Below are positions 35,055 through 47,239 of a stretch of 64,000 nt of DNA, piece by piece (positions within the stretch are counted from its first letter, which is position 1; the number at the start of each line of letters is the position of its first letter). Under the pieces are notes generated by a model, which was not told the DNA's origin, made no database searches, and was given only the letters and a program-made list of their open reading frames with translations. The stretch is from Tillus elongatus (lineage: Eukaryota; Arthropoda; Insecta; Coleoptera; Cleridae), in NCBI GenBank assembly GCA_964006375.1, contig OZ023269.1, positions 1,860,001-1,924,000 on the forward strand. Reading direction: 5' to 3'. The translations under genes were made by a program, and so were the position numbers.

Positions 35055-35360
35055 TGGGTGCATGTACCTATCCCCAAAATTCATGACCGTTTAAGAAAAA
35101 CCCACAGAGCTACCAAGTTGGTTAACGAGGGTGTGCGAAAAATAATAATTTTGCAGATTATCCCGCGGTCAACTTCCAGAAACATGCTTAAAACCATGCC
35201 TGAATACATAAACCACAAAGAAAAATGTGGTTTAAACCCCCGAAGAAAGTTACGGAACCCGAAGTGAATAAGTGTACTGGACAGGGAAGAAAATACAAAT
35301 GCAAAATGTAAAAAACATCTCATAGAAGAAGCGCAAGAAATGCGCAAACTGATGCTCATC
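35055..35360. repeat. Fold-back family fragment
   Basis: CAGATTATCCCGCGGTCAAC and ACATAAACCACAAAGAAAAA, followed by GAAGAAAGTTACGGAACCCG and a GTGTACTGGACAGGGAAG-type arm, match one arm of the family at 60.2 kb. Confidence 0.6.
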
Positions 35361-36504
35361 AAATTTAAATGTTTAAGTCATAAAATCAACTATTCTAGAC
35401 CTCAAGACCTTTTCTAATATTTTTGAATAAATAATAATTAAAGATATGGGTCTTTTATTCCAGGGTCATGGTAATCTCTTGATTTGTGAATCTGTGTTAC
35501 CAGAATCTGCTTTAACACTTCTGGCTAGTCACCACCTTCTAACACTTAACTAATTAATTTAGTAATGATTGGTTTTAAGGATTTTATTTCCTTACTAAAT
35601 AAATCATCATGAACTGCGTGTAGGGTTAATTTTCTCCCATTTAAATTTCTTTTAAGGTTATTTTAGACAGTACTTCATCATATAAATAAGAAATAACTAA
35701 ATATCAATTGGTATTTAATTCCCTCTATAAATATTAATACGGGACCTTGGACCTTTTTTGACCCTGTCCTTTTTGGATTCACTCACGTAGAGTTGAAATG
35801 TTACAAGAGATATTTTGTGTAAACATAAAAAGTGTATGAACAAACAGGGGAAGAGAAACCAGAATTCTAATTACAAAATCCCTGAATTGGTATGGGTTCG
35901 TATTTTGTGAAGATTTTATTAATTAAATCTATATTTGCACGTTATATGACGCATGGTTTGTAAAGCAACGATTAAAAGAAGCTTGCCAGAAAATTAATAG
36001 AGACTGATTTTCATTCACAATATATGTTTTCAGAGAATAATTTTCTCCTGCTTTCCACTGGTTTTTCACATTAAACATATGTCATACTTATTGATTTTAC
36101 AAATGTACAAAGAGGAGATATATTCGAATACCTCGTTAAATATAGAGAACATATAGGTTTACAGCCGGAAATTTACGCGATACATATTTCAGGATTTTAG
36201 AATATTTTTCCTGAAATTTTTCATGCGTCGTAAACACTATCCGGGATATCTAAACAAAATATTTTGAAAACTCTGCCACTTCTGGTTAAACCGTATATTG
36301 ACAAAAAAAATTTTCAAGTTCAATTGAAATTTATTTTATCCAGATGAGTTTTTCAATAGGTACCTACATAAAAATATTCACTAAATATAACTTTTGACAT
36401 AGCTAGTGCATTATGGGAATAATCTCTTATAAAGGAAATAAATAATAATCAAGTTTAGGTATTGAGTTAAAATAATTCGCTGCCAACAAAAAGAGAATAA
36501 GTCT
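35361..36504. other. Unassigned AT-rich stretch
   Basis: No gene or shared repeat recognised. Confidence 0.4.
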
Positions 36505-36599
36505 GGACGCAGCAAGTGCGTTATGGTAGTGAATTTTCATAAATATATTTTTAATGGCAGATATGTCTTTTCTTAATGAAAGCAGGCACCAAATTTGGC

Positions 36600-36893
36600 T
36601 AAATATTTTTTACACAACATTCTGCTAAAAGGATACATAAAATTCAAATTATATACCTAATCTGTAATTAAAATTGAAAATAAAATAATTTGTTTGCACG
36701 AAAATCCATTAAAACCTTATTTTCGACGAATTTCATTTAAAAAATGTTCAATCAATTGAATATTTTTTCATACAAAAATTCTCACATGTTTCTTCAAAGA
36801 AAACTCACTAAATTCATTTATAAGCAAACTCACTATTAAAATAACATTTTGTACAAGAAAATTCGCTAATACAAATAACTCAAATAAATAAAA
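36600..36893. repeat. Internal block E, copy 1
   Basis: Shares GATACATAAAATTCAAATTA and AAAATAATTTGTTTGCACGA with 53,790-54,045 and 54,345-54,590. AAAATTCGCTA-type motifs recur through it. It behaves as an insertion within the family A end unit. Confidence 0.7.
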
Positions 36894-37730
36894 TAACCTA
36901 TATAGTAGGAACAACGTACCATATTTTATCAAAATAACTTGTTTGAAAATGTACAAAAATTTTCCGAAAATAAATTTAAAACGGTTCCGAGAAAACTCGT
37001 TTCCTAGCTGACGAACCTTAGGTTAATAGCAAAATGCGTTATTGACTTTTGAAGGATTTAATGAAAATTCGCTACCAAAACGCACTTACTACGTCTCGAT
37101 TTTTTTTTTTACAAACATGCAGCATTTTTCGATGAAAAATGCAAAAATGCAATAAGAAATCTTCATAAAAAATTTGTAGGTATCACCAACGACTTATGGG
37201 CCATCATGTGATTGTCAAACTAACGTTATGAGATGCAGCTCAAGACCCCTATAGGTAATGTATACACTTTTTTTCGTATCTTGCTTAATAACAATTTTAA
37301 TAAGGTTTGCCGTAGAAATGCGTCACCCTGTATATGTGTAAACAGAAAGTAAACTCGGATATGGATTCTAGGGGGCCTAGTTTGCGCTCATTTGAAGAAA
37401 TTCTTTTAGAATTTAAAAGCCGCGGTCTCCTCATTAACGAATTTTTTCTACGAAAATAAGCTAAAAATTATAGACCGTTAAACCATAAACTTCATTAAAA
37501 CTACTGCCAAAATTTGAAATGGATTTTCTGGAAATATTTTAGTAAAATGAAGGGCAATGATGGTTGAAGCTGAAACTTAAGGCTTTGCAGAACACTCTTT
37601 ACACAATCCGTATTTATGCGTTCTAGGGGGCTTAGTTCGCGCTCATTTGAAGAATTTTTTTTTAATTCAAAAGTCGGGATCTCCTCGTTAGTGATTTTTT
37701 TAAATGAAAATTCCCTAAAACAAGCACTTG

Positions 37731-38050
37731 TGAAGCCACGGGAAAAGTCTACGACTGTATTAAATATGGAACGGTTTCACTAAGTTAGGGCAAGAACAAA
37801 CAACCAGATATGCTATTCAAATTGAATTAAGCCTTAAAACTTTCATCTCCTCTTTATCAAATTCTTTTTATACAAAAACTCGCTAAAAAATTCTTCGGAA
37901 TAACAACAATCAGATTAGATAACTGTAAAGTGTAATGAGACTAAAAAAAATGATAAAAAGTAAAGTCACTAACTAGGATTAGAACTCGTCGTGTGGGAGT
38001 CGATTATACGATGTACAAGGACCTAGCCCACTGTGCCACGCACTACATGC
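37731..38050 (-). repeat. tRNA-derived SINE-like module, copy b
   Basis: Head on the minus strand with GTGGCACAGTGGGCTAGG (A-box-like) and GAGTTCTAATCCT (B-box-like). The tail is nearly the same as copy a (CGGGAAAAGTCTACGACTGT). Confidence 0.7.
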
Positions 38051-38420
38051 ATTTACTTTGTCTATCCCATTGTTCAAGGTTTTACAATTTAAACAAAACC
38101 ATTTTGATTGACAATGGTTTTTTGCTCATCTTTTAACGAAATCAAGGAAAATAACGACTTAGACGCATATCTAGGAGCTTGATAGTCATTTATTGTAGTA
38201 TTTTTCACTCACATTCTGATCAATCAATTTTGACGTTTTAACTTTCTTGAATCAAATTTAATTAATTAAAAATTAATTTACCTCTAACTTTTTTGTCTTT
38301 TAAGATAGATATCTGAATTTTGGTGCATAGGATCTTTATGATAGAAACCAGCGTACCAAATTTGGTTGCCCCCACTTTGTTACTTACAGACATATATTTT
38401 TTTGTAATAAAACAACAGCA

Positions 38421-39009
38421 CTATGTACAACTTATTTAGACATAATACTAAACCAAATTTGGATACATTCGTACAGGGCGTTTATAAATTATATCAAAAA
38501 AATTAAATTTTTTATCCAACTTTGAGCCCCTCTAGCGGCCAAACAAAGCAACTTGCTGGATATGTGAGTTTAGTTAAATCTTCTTACTTTGATGCCAGCA
38601 ATCTGTGGTAGGTCTATGTCCACGGAATATTGGGACACCTGTATGATACAGTATATGCAAATATGATTCACAGCATAAGCTTCCTATTATATAGACTGGC
38701 AAAAAAATTATAATCATATGTACATAAGAATTTAAAGTAGCCTGTTAGTAAAATTATCTGTTATATTATAAAATACACCCACTGTGATGTCAAATAGATA
38801 AATAAATTGATTTAAATTCTACCTTACCAGTAGTTTAGTTATTAAATATTCAAACTTCGAGGCATTTCATAAAAAGCGAGATAAAGAGATAGTTTACTCC
38901 TACATAATTAAATTCAAATGAATTTTTTATACACTACTTTAATAAAAGGCATCGAAAGTGCCTGTATATATATAAACTGTAATAGTAATAAATTGAATAT
39001 AAACATACT
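38421..39009. other. Unassigned stretch
   Basis: No gene or shared repeat recognised. Confidence 0.4.
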
Positions 39010-39933
<924 letters not shown>

Positions 39934-40012
39934 TTTGGATATTATTTCTTTATCGTAGAACGCAACAAGCGACAAAATGCAAAGATAAAATGGAATATAC
40001 TCAATGAGTGAA

Positions 40013-40160
40013 GATTGGAACCTGTGATGAGCACTGATAATTACAATTTAGAGAACACAATTCATCACAATACAGTTTTTAGATCTGACGATCGTTTAGC
40101 TAAGAAAGTTAGCGCCATTAGAGAGATGAATAAACTCAATATTGGAATATACTCAAACTA
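40013..40160 (-). mobile_element. Penelope-like tail fragment
   Basis: GGAACCTGTGATGAGCACTG, GATCTGACGATCGTTTAGCT and CATTAGAGAGATGAATAAAC match, as reverse complement, the tail at 52,660-52,730 (GCGAAACGATCGTTAGGTC) and the one at 45,050-45,150. Confidence 0.65.
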
Positions 40161-40659
40161 AAAGATGCGGAGGAACTGGCAAGCTTTAAGGAATAAACAA
40201 ATGAATTGAATCATAACAGTGAAATATGCGCATGGATAAAAATTAAAAAAAGGTTGAAGGCAGCTGCAAAAAAATTCTGGAGAGGAAAAAGCTAAAACCC
40301 AGAAAACCGCCGATTATATCAAAAGCATTAAAAGTAATACAAAAACGTAATAGCTGACAGAAAATAATAAAAATCTAAAACAATAGAAAAAGTAATGTTT
40401 TCTAGAGAATAATAAGCTGTTGTCACTATTCAAACATGATTTTCGTGTGGGTGGTTCCATGGAAAGTGCGACTGCAGCTGAATTTTATTAATAGCAAAGT
40501 GTGGCTGCACTCAACGACATTTTTAATATAAAATGTACCTGAATTATAAATACATTTTATACACACACACAAATACATACTAATATATCTTTTGGAATAT
40601 TGCACTACACTGTAATCATTTTTAAATATACACTGTATTTGTTTGCTGTACGTTTGTGA
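40161..40659. other. Unassigned stretch
   Basis: A 96-codon minus-strand frame (40,426-40,716) spans into the next feature but shows no recognised domain. A short (CA)n run lies near 40,560. Confidence 0.4.
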
Positions 40660-40720
40660 TTTCTTATTGGTTTGCGTGGACTGCAGTTTCGAACCGTCCC
40701 GGTTCATCATCAGCACACTA
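40660..40720 (-). mobile_element. Terminus of a second Penelope-like element
   Basis: On the minus strand it reads CTGATGATGAACCGGGACGG then TTCGAAACTGCAGTCC. The CTGATGATG...GAAAC arrangement is the usual 3' region of Penelope-like elements. No coding part is attached. Confidence 0.5.
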
Positions 40721-40724
40721 CTGA

Positions 40725-40985
40725 CTCTAGTCAGTAGCAGCTGCTGTTCAAATTGAACTTGAAGTCTTAAAAGTCTTTATTTCCTTATTAGTGTTTTTTT
40801 TTATTTATTTTTTAACAAACAGTCATATATAATCTGATCAAATAACGTCAAAATTGAATCAAAGACAAAAATGTAAAAAAGAATCAAAAAGCAATACAGT
40901 CACTACTGAGGTTTGAACCCACACCCCCCCAAAGTTCCTTTGCTGACGACTCAGTCATCTAACCACGCCCCGGACATTGTAGCAT
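40725..40985 (-). repeat. tRNA-derived SINE-like module, copy c
   Basis: The minus strand reads GCGTGGTTAGATGACTGAG (A-box region) and GTGGGTTCAAACCTC (a near-consensus B box). The tail carries TTTGATCAGATTATATATGA. Confidence 0.72.
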
Positions 40986-41770
40986 GCAAAGTAAAGTATA
41001 ATAAAACGGAGATAACAGATAATGGTCTTTGGTTATTTATTTGTAATATGTAAGGTCTGTTAGATGCATTTTTTGTAAATATTGTAATCAAATGGGAACA
41101 CTTGAAATATAAATGTAGTACCTTCTAATATACATTTCTTGCAATATTTACCATTTAGAAACCGCACTTGTTATAGAAGCTTTATTTAAACATTACTAAT
41201 TTTTTACGATTAAAATCTCCACTTTGACATTTACAGGAGAAAAACTATAGTTTTCAAAGTAATTTTTCTCGTACTTCGTGACCTTTTTGCGCGAATAAAA
41301 AATAAACGTTATCTGTAATATTTAATAGATTTTGTTTAACATATACAATATTTTAGTATTGTGTCTTCTCTGACTTTTAGTGGCACTGATATTTTTCTTC
41401 ATTAAATACCCATAACTTTTTCCTTTTAACTTAAGAGACCTAAATTTTTGTGTATAGTTTACTCTTACCAATGGACCCGCTTACCAATTCGGTTGCCATA
41501 GCTTTGTTATTGTCGGAAATGAAAAAAAAAAACAATCCGGAAGAAAACCGAAATTTTTCCCAGAGAACCTGGTGAGATTTGTCTGGCTAATGAACTTAAC
41601 CAAGCCACTTAAAGCGAGGTACCTGTCACATTTCATTAAAATCGGCTCATTATATTGACCTGGCCCCGGATATGAGTTCTAGGGTCCTAGTTAGCGCTCG
41701 TTTAAATAATTTTTTTCAAAACTCAAAGTCGGGATCTCCCCGTTAGTGATTTTTTTAATTCACTACAACT
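40725..41770 (-). repeat. Family A copy 12, TA array absent
   Basis: From the right: left block at about 41,660-41,770, joined to the right block through only TATATTGACC where other copies have a long (TA)n; a long internal part; a tRNA-like module at 40,725-40,985. The segment from 40,735 to 41,650 is homologous to 54,650-55,605. Confidence 0.72.
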
Positions 41771-42229
41771 CGGAAGATACAGCGCAAACTATATATGAAA
41801 AAAAGTTCGACGAAACAATAATATTTTATATCTATATAATTAGTAAACCATTCTGTTGAACATATCACATAATGTTGACTACAGGGTACAAAGCAGAAAT
41901 TGGCATCTCACTATTTAACATCTAAATACGTTTTAATTGACTAGGGCACTATTAATATCGTGCAACTTGTAGCTCAGGGCCTCATTTCAAATTTATGGAC
42001 CTAGCTGTATATACGTCAAATAATGAAACGAGACACAAACCTGGGGATATTAGCCAGGCCACATGTGATAAATTATAACTATTTCTCGGACAGGTATTCA
42101 GTTTGAAATTGTGGACCTAACTAACCCTATATATAGCTAGTCAATTATTTAATAGATTTCTACGCAAACCTATTAAGGTTTGTTTACGTTATTAAACTAA
42201 ATATTTATTTATCTGTCAAGATTGCTATA
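41771..42229. other. Unassigned stretch
   Basis: No gene or repeat recognised. Confidence 0.4.
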
Positions 42230-42365
42230 CCTTTTTAGTGAATTTTCTTTTAAAAAATTCACTAATGAGGAGATCCCTATTTTTGAATTTTAAAAAAATT
42301 TCTTCAAATGAGCGCAAACTAGGACCCCTAGAACCCATATCCGGGGTCAGTTTCAATTTTTATAT

Positions 42366-42455
<90 letters not shown>

Positions 42456-43290
42456 CTATCACACCGATAACTCAAAAAATAATAGGCCGATTTTGATCAA
42501 ATTTTCTGAGTGCCTTCCTTTTGAAAGTGGATTGGATACGTTCGTTAGCCAGGATAATCGGCTCAGGTTTTCCCGGAAAATTTTGTGTTTTCTTTCGCCA
42601 AAAAATTGTTTCCGGAGATAACAAAGTAAAGTATTATAAATTGTGACCCACGTACCAAAATTTAGGTCTGTGAGTTAAAAGACAAAAAAGTTATAGTATT
42701 TAAAGAAAAAAAATTGGGGTTTTCCTCAAAACGTCAAAGTGCGATTTGAAGCGTAAAAATTCGCAACTATAGGCAAAGAACATTAAATAAATACGGACTA
42801 TGTAAAGAAAATGTCGCAAGAAGAGTGTTCGGCAAACACTTAAGTTTCAGCTTCAACTACCATTGTCCTTCATTTTAGTAAAATGTTTAGAGAAAATTCA
42901 TTTCAAATAGACCCTTTCTCTGATGCTTTGGCTGCAGGTTTAGTTAAGTAAATGCTTTGGCTGTAGGTTTATTTAAGTTTATGGTTTAACGGTCTATAAT
43001 TTTTAGCTAATTTTCGTAGAAAAAATTCGTTAATGAGGAGACCGCGACTTTTCAATTTTACAAATATTTCTTCAAATGAGCGCAAACTAGACCCCCTAGA
43101 ATCCATATCCGGTTTCAGTTTCAGTTTTATCTGTTTCCATATATACAGCGTGACGCATTTCTATGGTAAAGCTGAATATAATTGTGATTATACAAGATAC
43201 GAGAAAAAATTGTATACGTTAATTAGAGGGTGTCTTAAGCTGCATCTTACAAAAATATACAAAAATTTGTTCAACAAATCAGAAGATCCC
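42230..43290 (+). repeat. Family A copy 13
   Basis: Left hairpin and left block (42,230-42,368), (TA)n, right block and internal part (GGGGTTTTCCTCAAAACGTC), then at 43,010-43,150 a second left-block-like segment (CGCAAACTAGACCCCCTAG) followed by GCGTGACGCATTTCTATGG. Same composite type as copies 9 and 10, in the other orientation. Confidence 0.78.
42369..42450. repeat. (TA)n microsatellite
   Basis: Perfect TA array in family A copy 13. Confidence 0.98.
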
Positions 43291-44284
43291 TAAAGCCTAA
43301 ACCGGTCACTGACTTGCTACTGAGGTAGCACTTCAAAAATGGCGCTTAACAAAGAGTAAAACTCGGAATTAATATCTTCGTCTAAAATATGATTAGAAGA
43401 CAAAACAAAATATTGATTTTCAAATTTTAAATAGAAAACAAGTCTATTTTCATTTTCACACCGTTAAATGAGGCATTTGCGTCTAAGTATTTACAAAGTA
43501 TGGAACATAATTTATGGAAAATATGTTATTGATATTGTAATCGGATAGCTATTCAAATGGCCATGCAGAGATGATTGACAAAATATGTAAATAAGATTCA
43601 TATTTCCATTTGCTTTGCTTTCAATTGGTCAGGCGCCTGATTATTGACATTTCTCACTCTTACTTTTGCATATTGCATAAATAAAAAGGACTAACTTGAT
43701 CATGAATATATGCGAAACTATGTCATTTCTTTTAAAGATTTTTTTTCACGTAAATACACAACTTATTAAACAATTTATTAATTACTAACATTTTACAAAA
43801 ATTTGACAAATAAAGATTTCTACGAAAACACTAAAAAATACTTTTTACACGAAAATTTGTTGATAAAATACATAAAATTTAAATTATGTAATCTGTAAAT
43901 GAAAACAAAAAAATGATAATGTAAAAAGTAGTTAATTAAGTTTTCATGGAAATTTGAAACCGCCGAAGAAAAGAAAAATATAAGCCGAAATAGACTAATA
44001 TTTTCATGTCACAAGTCAGAAATCGGAAGGTTAAACATAGATAAGCTTATAAAATTAATTATTTTTACCTTTTTTTGTAGTAAGCTTTATTTAAATATTT
44101 TAATTTTTTTTTCTAAAATTCGCTAGACACAATAAAAAACTGTAAAAGGTGCAAACAAGTTATTTTTAAACAGATCCTCTACGCAAAACCTAACCAAAAA
44201 CTTTAAGGATAAGAGTTTAACTCAAACCAAAGGCAAGCCTAATTTAAATATTTTAATATCTTTTTCTAAAATTCGCTAAACACA
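43291..44284. other. Mostly unassigned; partial block E near 43,740-43,930
   Basis: CACGAAAATTTGTTGATAAAATACATAAAA and nearby sequence resemble internal block E. No coding signature. Confidence 0.4.
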
Positions 44285-44945
44285 ATAAAAAAGTCTGGAC
44301 GCAGCAAATGCGTTGTGATAGTAAATTTTCATAAAAATGTTTTTAATAGCAAATATGTATCTTTAATGCAAGCAGGCATCAATTTGGTCACCGGTATAAC
44401 CTATATAGGAAAAACAATGTACCATATTTTATCAAAATAACTTGTTTGAAAATGTACAAACATTTTCAAAAAATAAAACGTTTCCGAGAAAACCCGTTTC
44501 CTAGCTGACGAACCTTAGGTTACTAGCAAATTGCGTTATTGAATTTTGAAGCGTTTAATGAAAATTCGCTACCAAAACGCACTTACTGCGTCTCGATTTT
44601 TTTTACAAACATGCATCATATTTCGATAAAAATGCAAAAATGCAATAAGGAATGTTAAAAAAAATTTGTAGGTATCACCAACGACTTATGGGCCACCTAT
44701 GATTGTCAAAATAATTTTATAAGATGCAGCTCAAGACACCCTATAGGTAACGTATTCAATTGTTTCTCGTATCTTCCATAATAACAATTATATTGAGCTT
44801 TACCGTAGAAATGCGTCACCCTGTATATATGTAAACAGAAAGTAAAGTCGGATATGGATTCTAGGGGGCCTAGTTTGCGCTCATTTGAAGAAATCTTTTT
44901 AGAATTCAAAAGCCGCGGTCTCCTCATTAACGAATTTATTCGCCG
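44285..44945 (-). repeat. Family A copy 14, composite fragment
   Basis: An end unit (44,288-44,592) with GGACGCAGCAAATGCGTTGT on one side and CCAAAACGCACTTACTGCGT on the other, an internal part, and a left-block-like segment (44,840-44,945) with GGATATGGATTCTAGGGGGC. Homologous to 27,716-28,400. Confidence 0.78.
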
Positions 44946-45035
44946 TCAAATACTTAAAGACTGTAGTGAGCAATGAAGTTGTCTCAAATATTTTCCAAAT
45001 GATACGGTAGCTGAAAAGTCGACCGTAACAGATTG

Positions 45036-45850
45036 GTACCTAATTACCTGTAACAAGCACCAATAAGTAAAATTTGCAGAATTCATGACAATACAGTTTT
45101 TAGACCAGACGATAGTTTTGCTAACAAATTTAGTGTCATCAGGGATGAATAAACTAAGCGAATAAAAACTAGAACTACTATTTATATGTTAAATGCCAAG
45201 CAGTTGCCAACAGCGCCCTCTACGCTGATATACAGACAAAGCCGCACTGTTTAGTCTTAAATCACTGTTAAAATTGCATACCTGCTCTTGTAATATCACA
45301 GCATTGTGTGTAGTTATCAAATATTCCTTCTAAGAAGGACACACATTATTAAGACAACAGTTCGAACAATGGACTACATAGAACCGGACCTACTCTATTC
45401 ATGGAAACATTTTTGTTCAAATTTATATATACTTTCGTAAGCATCAAGCTGACGCGACTGCCTGACATTTTTCATTAACTTGAGATTTTCTTTATCTATA
45501 TGATGATTCTTATACCAAATATGCCGAGCAATACAGGATTTATCAATCGTGCCATACCTCAGTTGCGCTAAATGTTCTTCAAATCTAGTTTCAATAGTTC
45601 TTTTAGTTTGTCCAACATATTTAAGTTCACAATCCTTACAACCTATTTCATAGATTCCCAACACTTCTGTGGTTTTGTCTGTATCCTTTCCGTTTTCCAT
45701 CAAATTTTGTTACTTTTTTTTTTGTAGAAAATGTTAGCTGTAAATTGACTTCCTTAAAAATGCTTACCTTACACTTCTGTGGTTTGAGGCATTTCTGATG
45801 ATAACGTTTAAAATGTTTTTTCTTAAAAAGTAAAGTAGCAGAAAACACAA
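45036..45850 (-). mobile_element. Penelope-like retroelement, 3' part
   Basis: Contains the GIY-YIG endonuclease frame (45,395-45,703), some upstream connector sequence (to about 45,850) and a tail (45,036-45,394) with GACGATAGTTTTGCTAAC like the other Penelope-like tails. The RT domain is missing, as expected for a 5'-truncated copy. Confidence 0.85.
45395..45703 (-). pseudogene. GIY-YIG endonuclease domain of a Penelope-like element
   Basis: In Penelope-like elements this domain nicks DNA to prime reverse transcription. The frame of 102 codons shows GIYEIGCKDCELKYVGQTKR: GIY, the C-x2-C insertion typical of this group, and YVG. The catalytic-site Arg region TRFEEH and the final Glu region DAYESIYKFEQ follow. 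The stop after FHE is natural. Upstream sequence (FKRYHQKCLKPQ, FSTKKKVTK) is in another frame, with a slip at an A-run near 45,710. RT sequence is absent, so the element is incomplete. Confidence 0.87.
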
Positions 45851-46519
<669 letters not shown>

Positions 46520-46525
46520 GGTATA

Positions 46526-46927
46526 CAGCTGTCCCAAAAGTCGTAAATCAAACATCACACTAAGATAGGCTAGCTCAAGCCCTTTCAGAAAAAACCTATA
46601 TGATCTTATCAAAAAGCTTACGGTTTTCAAGATATTGACAATTTTATGAAAAAAATGAAAATTGTCAAATTTTAAGGTAAAAGGAAGGAAAAAACATTTC
46701 CGGAATGTTTTTTTTGCGCATGTTAATCCTCAATAATGGCGTTATCGAATCAATCTGAATTATTTTTTATTATTTTGAAAATTTTAAGAAAAAAAAAATT
46801 AAAATCGGACTTTTCTTCCCCATTTTTTTAAATTTGGAATAAACCTCCGTACTAGTAAAATTTACTGGCTCATAATTTCCAAAACTTCCCTGTTTTATCG
46901 AGATTATAAAATCGTATAAAATATTAT
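46526..46927. mobile_element. Left end of an old mariner-type element
   Basis: After a TA, CAGCTGTCCCAAAAGTCGTA resembles the GTCCCAAA-type ends of Tc1/mariner elements. The mariner-type C-terminus at 51,839-51,965 lies on the other side of the LINE in the expected orientation, so both may be halves of one element split by the LINE. No second inverted end seen. Confidence 0.45.
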
Positions 46928-46943
46928 TTTTTTTTTATAAAAC

Positions 46944-46949
46944 TTTATT
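46944..46949 (-). terminator. Polyadenylation signal of the LINE
   Basis: AATAAA on the minus strand, about 16 nt before the A-run at the element's 3' end. Confidence 0.65.
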
Positions 46950-47239
46950 TACAAAATAAACTATACATTGTCTAAATCAATAAATAAACATATAAACATA
47001 TATCCCAATATTCGTTAAGAGCTTAACTATCATAATATACTGAATTTATGCATCAAAGATAAAAATTCTGCTATTATTCCCCTTCCCCGTGCATATATAA
47101 GGGCCATATACACACATTGTACAGATATGCAGATAAAATAAATTTACAATAATAATATCCACTATTCTATGCCATAAAGTTTTCAAATTCCGCTTTCTTA
47201 TTTTTTGTTCTTTTCTTCCTCTTTTCCCTATTTCTCTAT

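Larger units (their letters stand above)
36505..38420 (-). repeat. Family A copy 10, long form with tRNA-like module
   Basis: Starts GGACGCAGCAAGTGCGTTAT. An extra AT-rich block (about 36,600-36,893) splits the end unit at the point where other copies read TTTGGCTA...GTATAACC. A left-block-like segment follows at 37,340-37,460, then a left block at about 37,615-37,710 without any TA array, a tRNA-like module at 37,731-38,050, and right-block sequence to 38,400. Confidence 0.72.
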
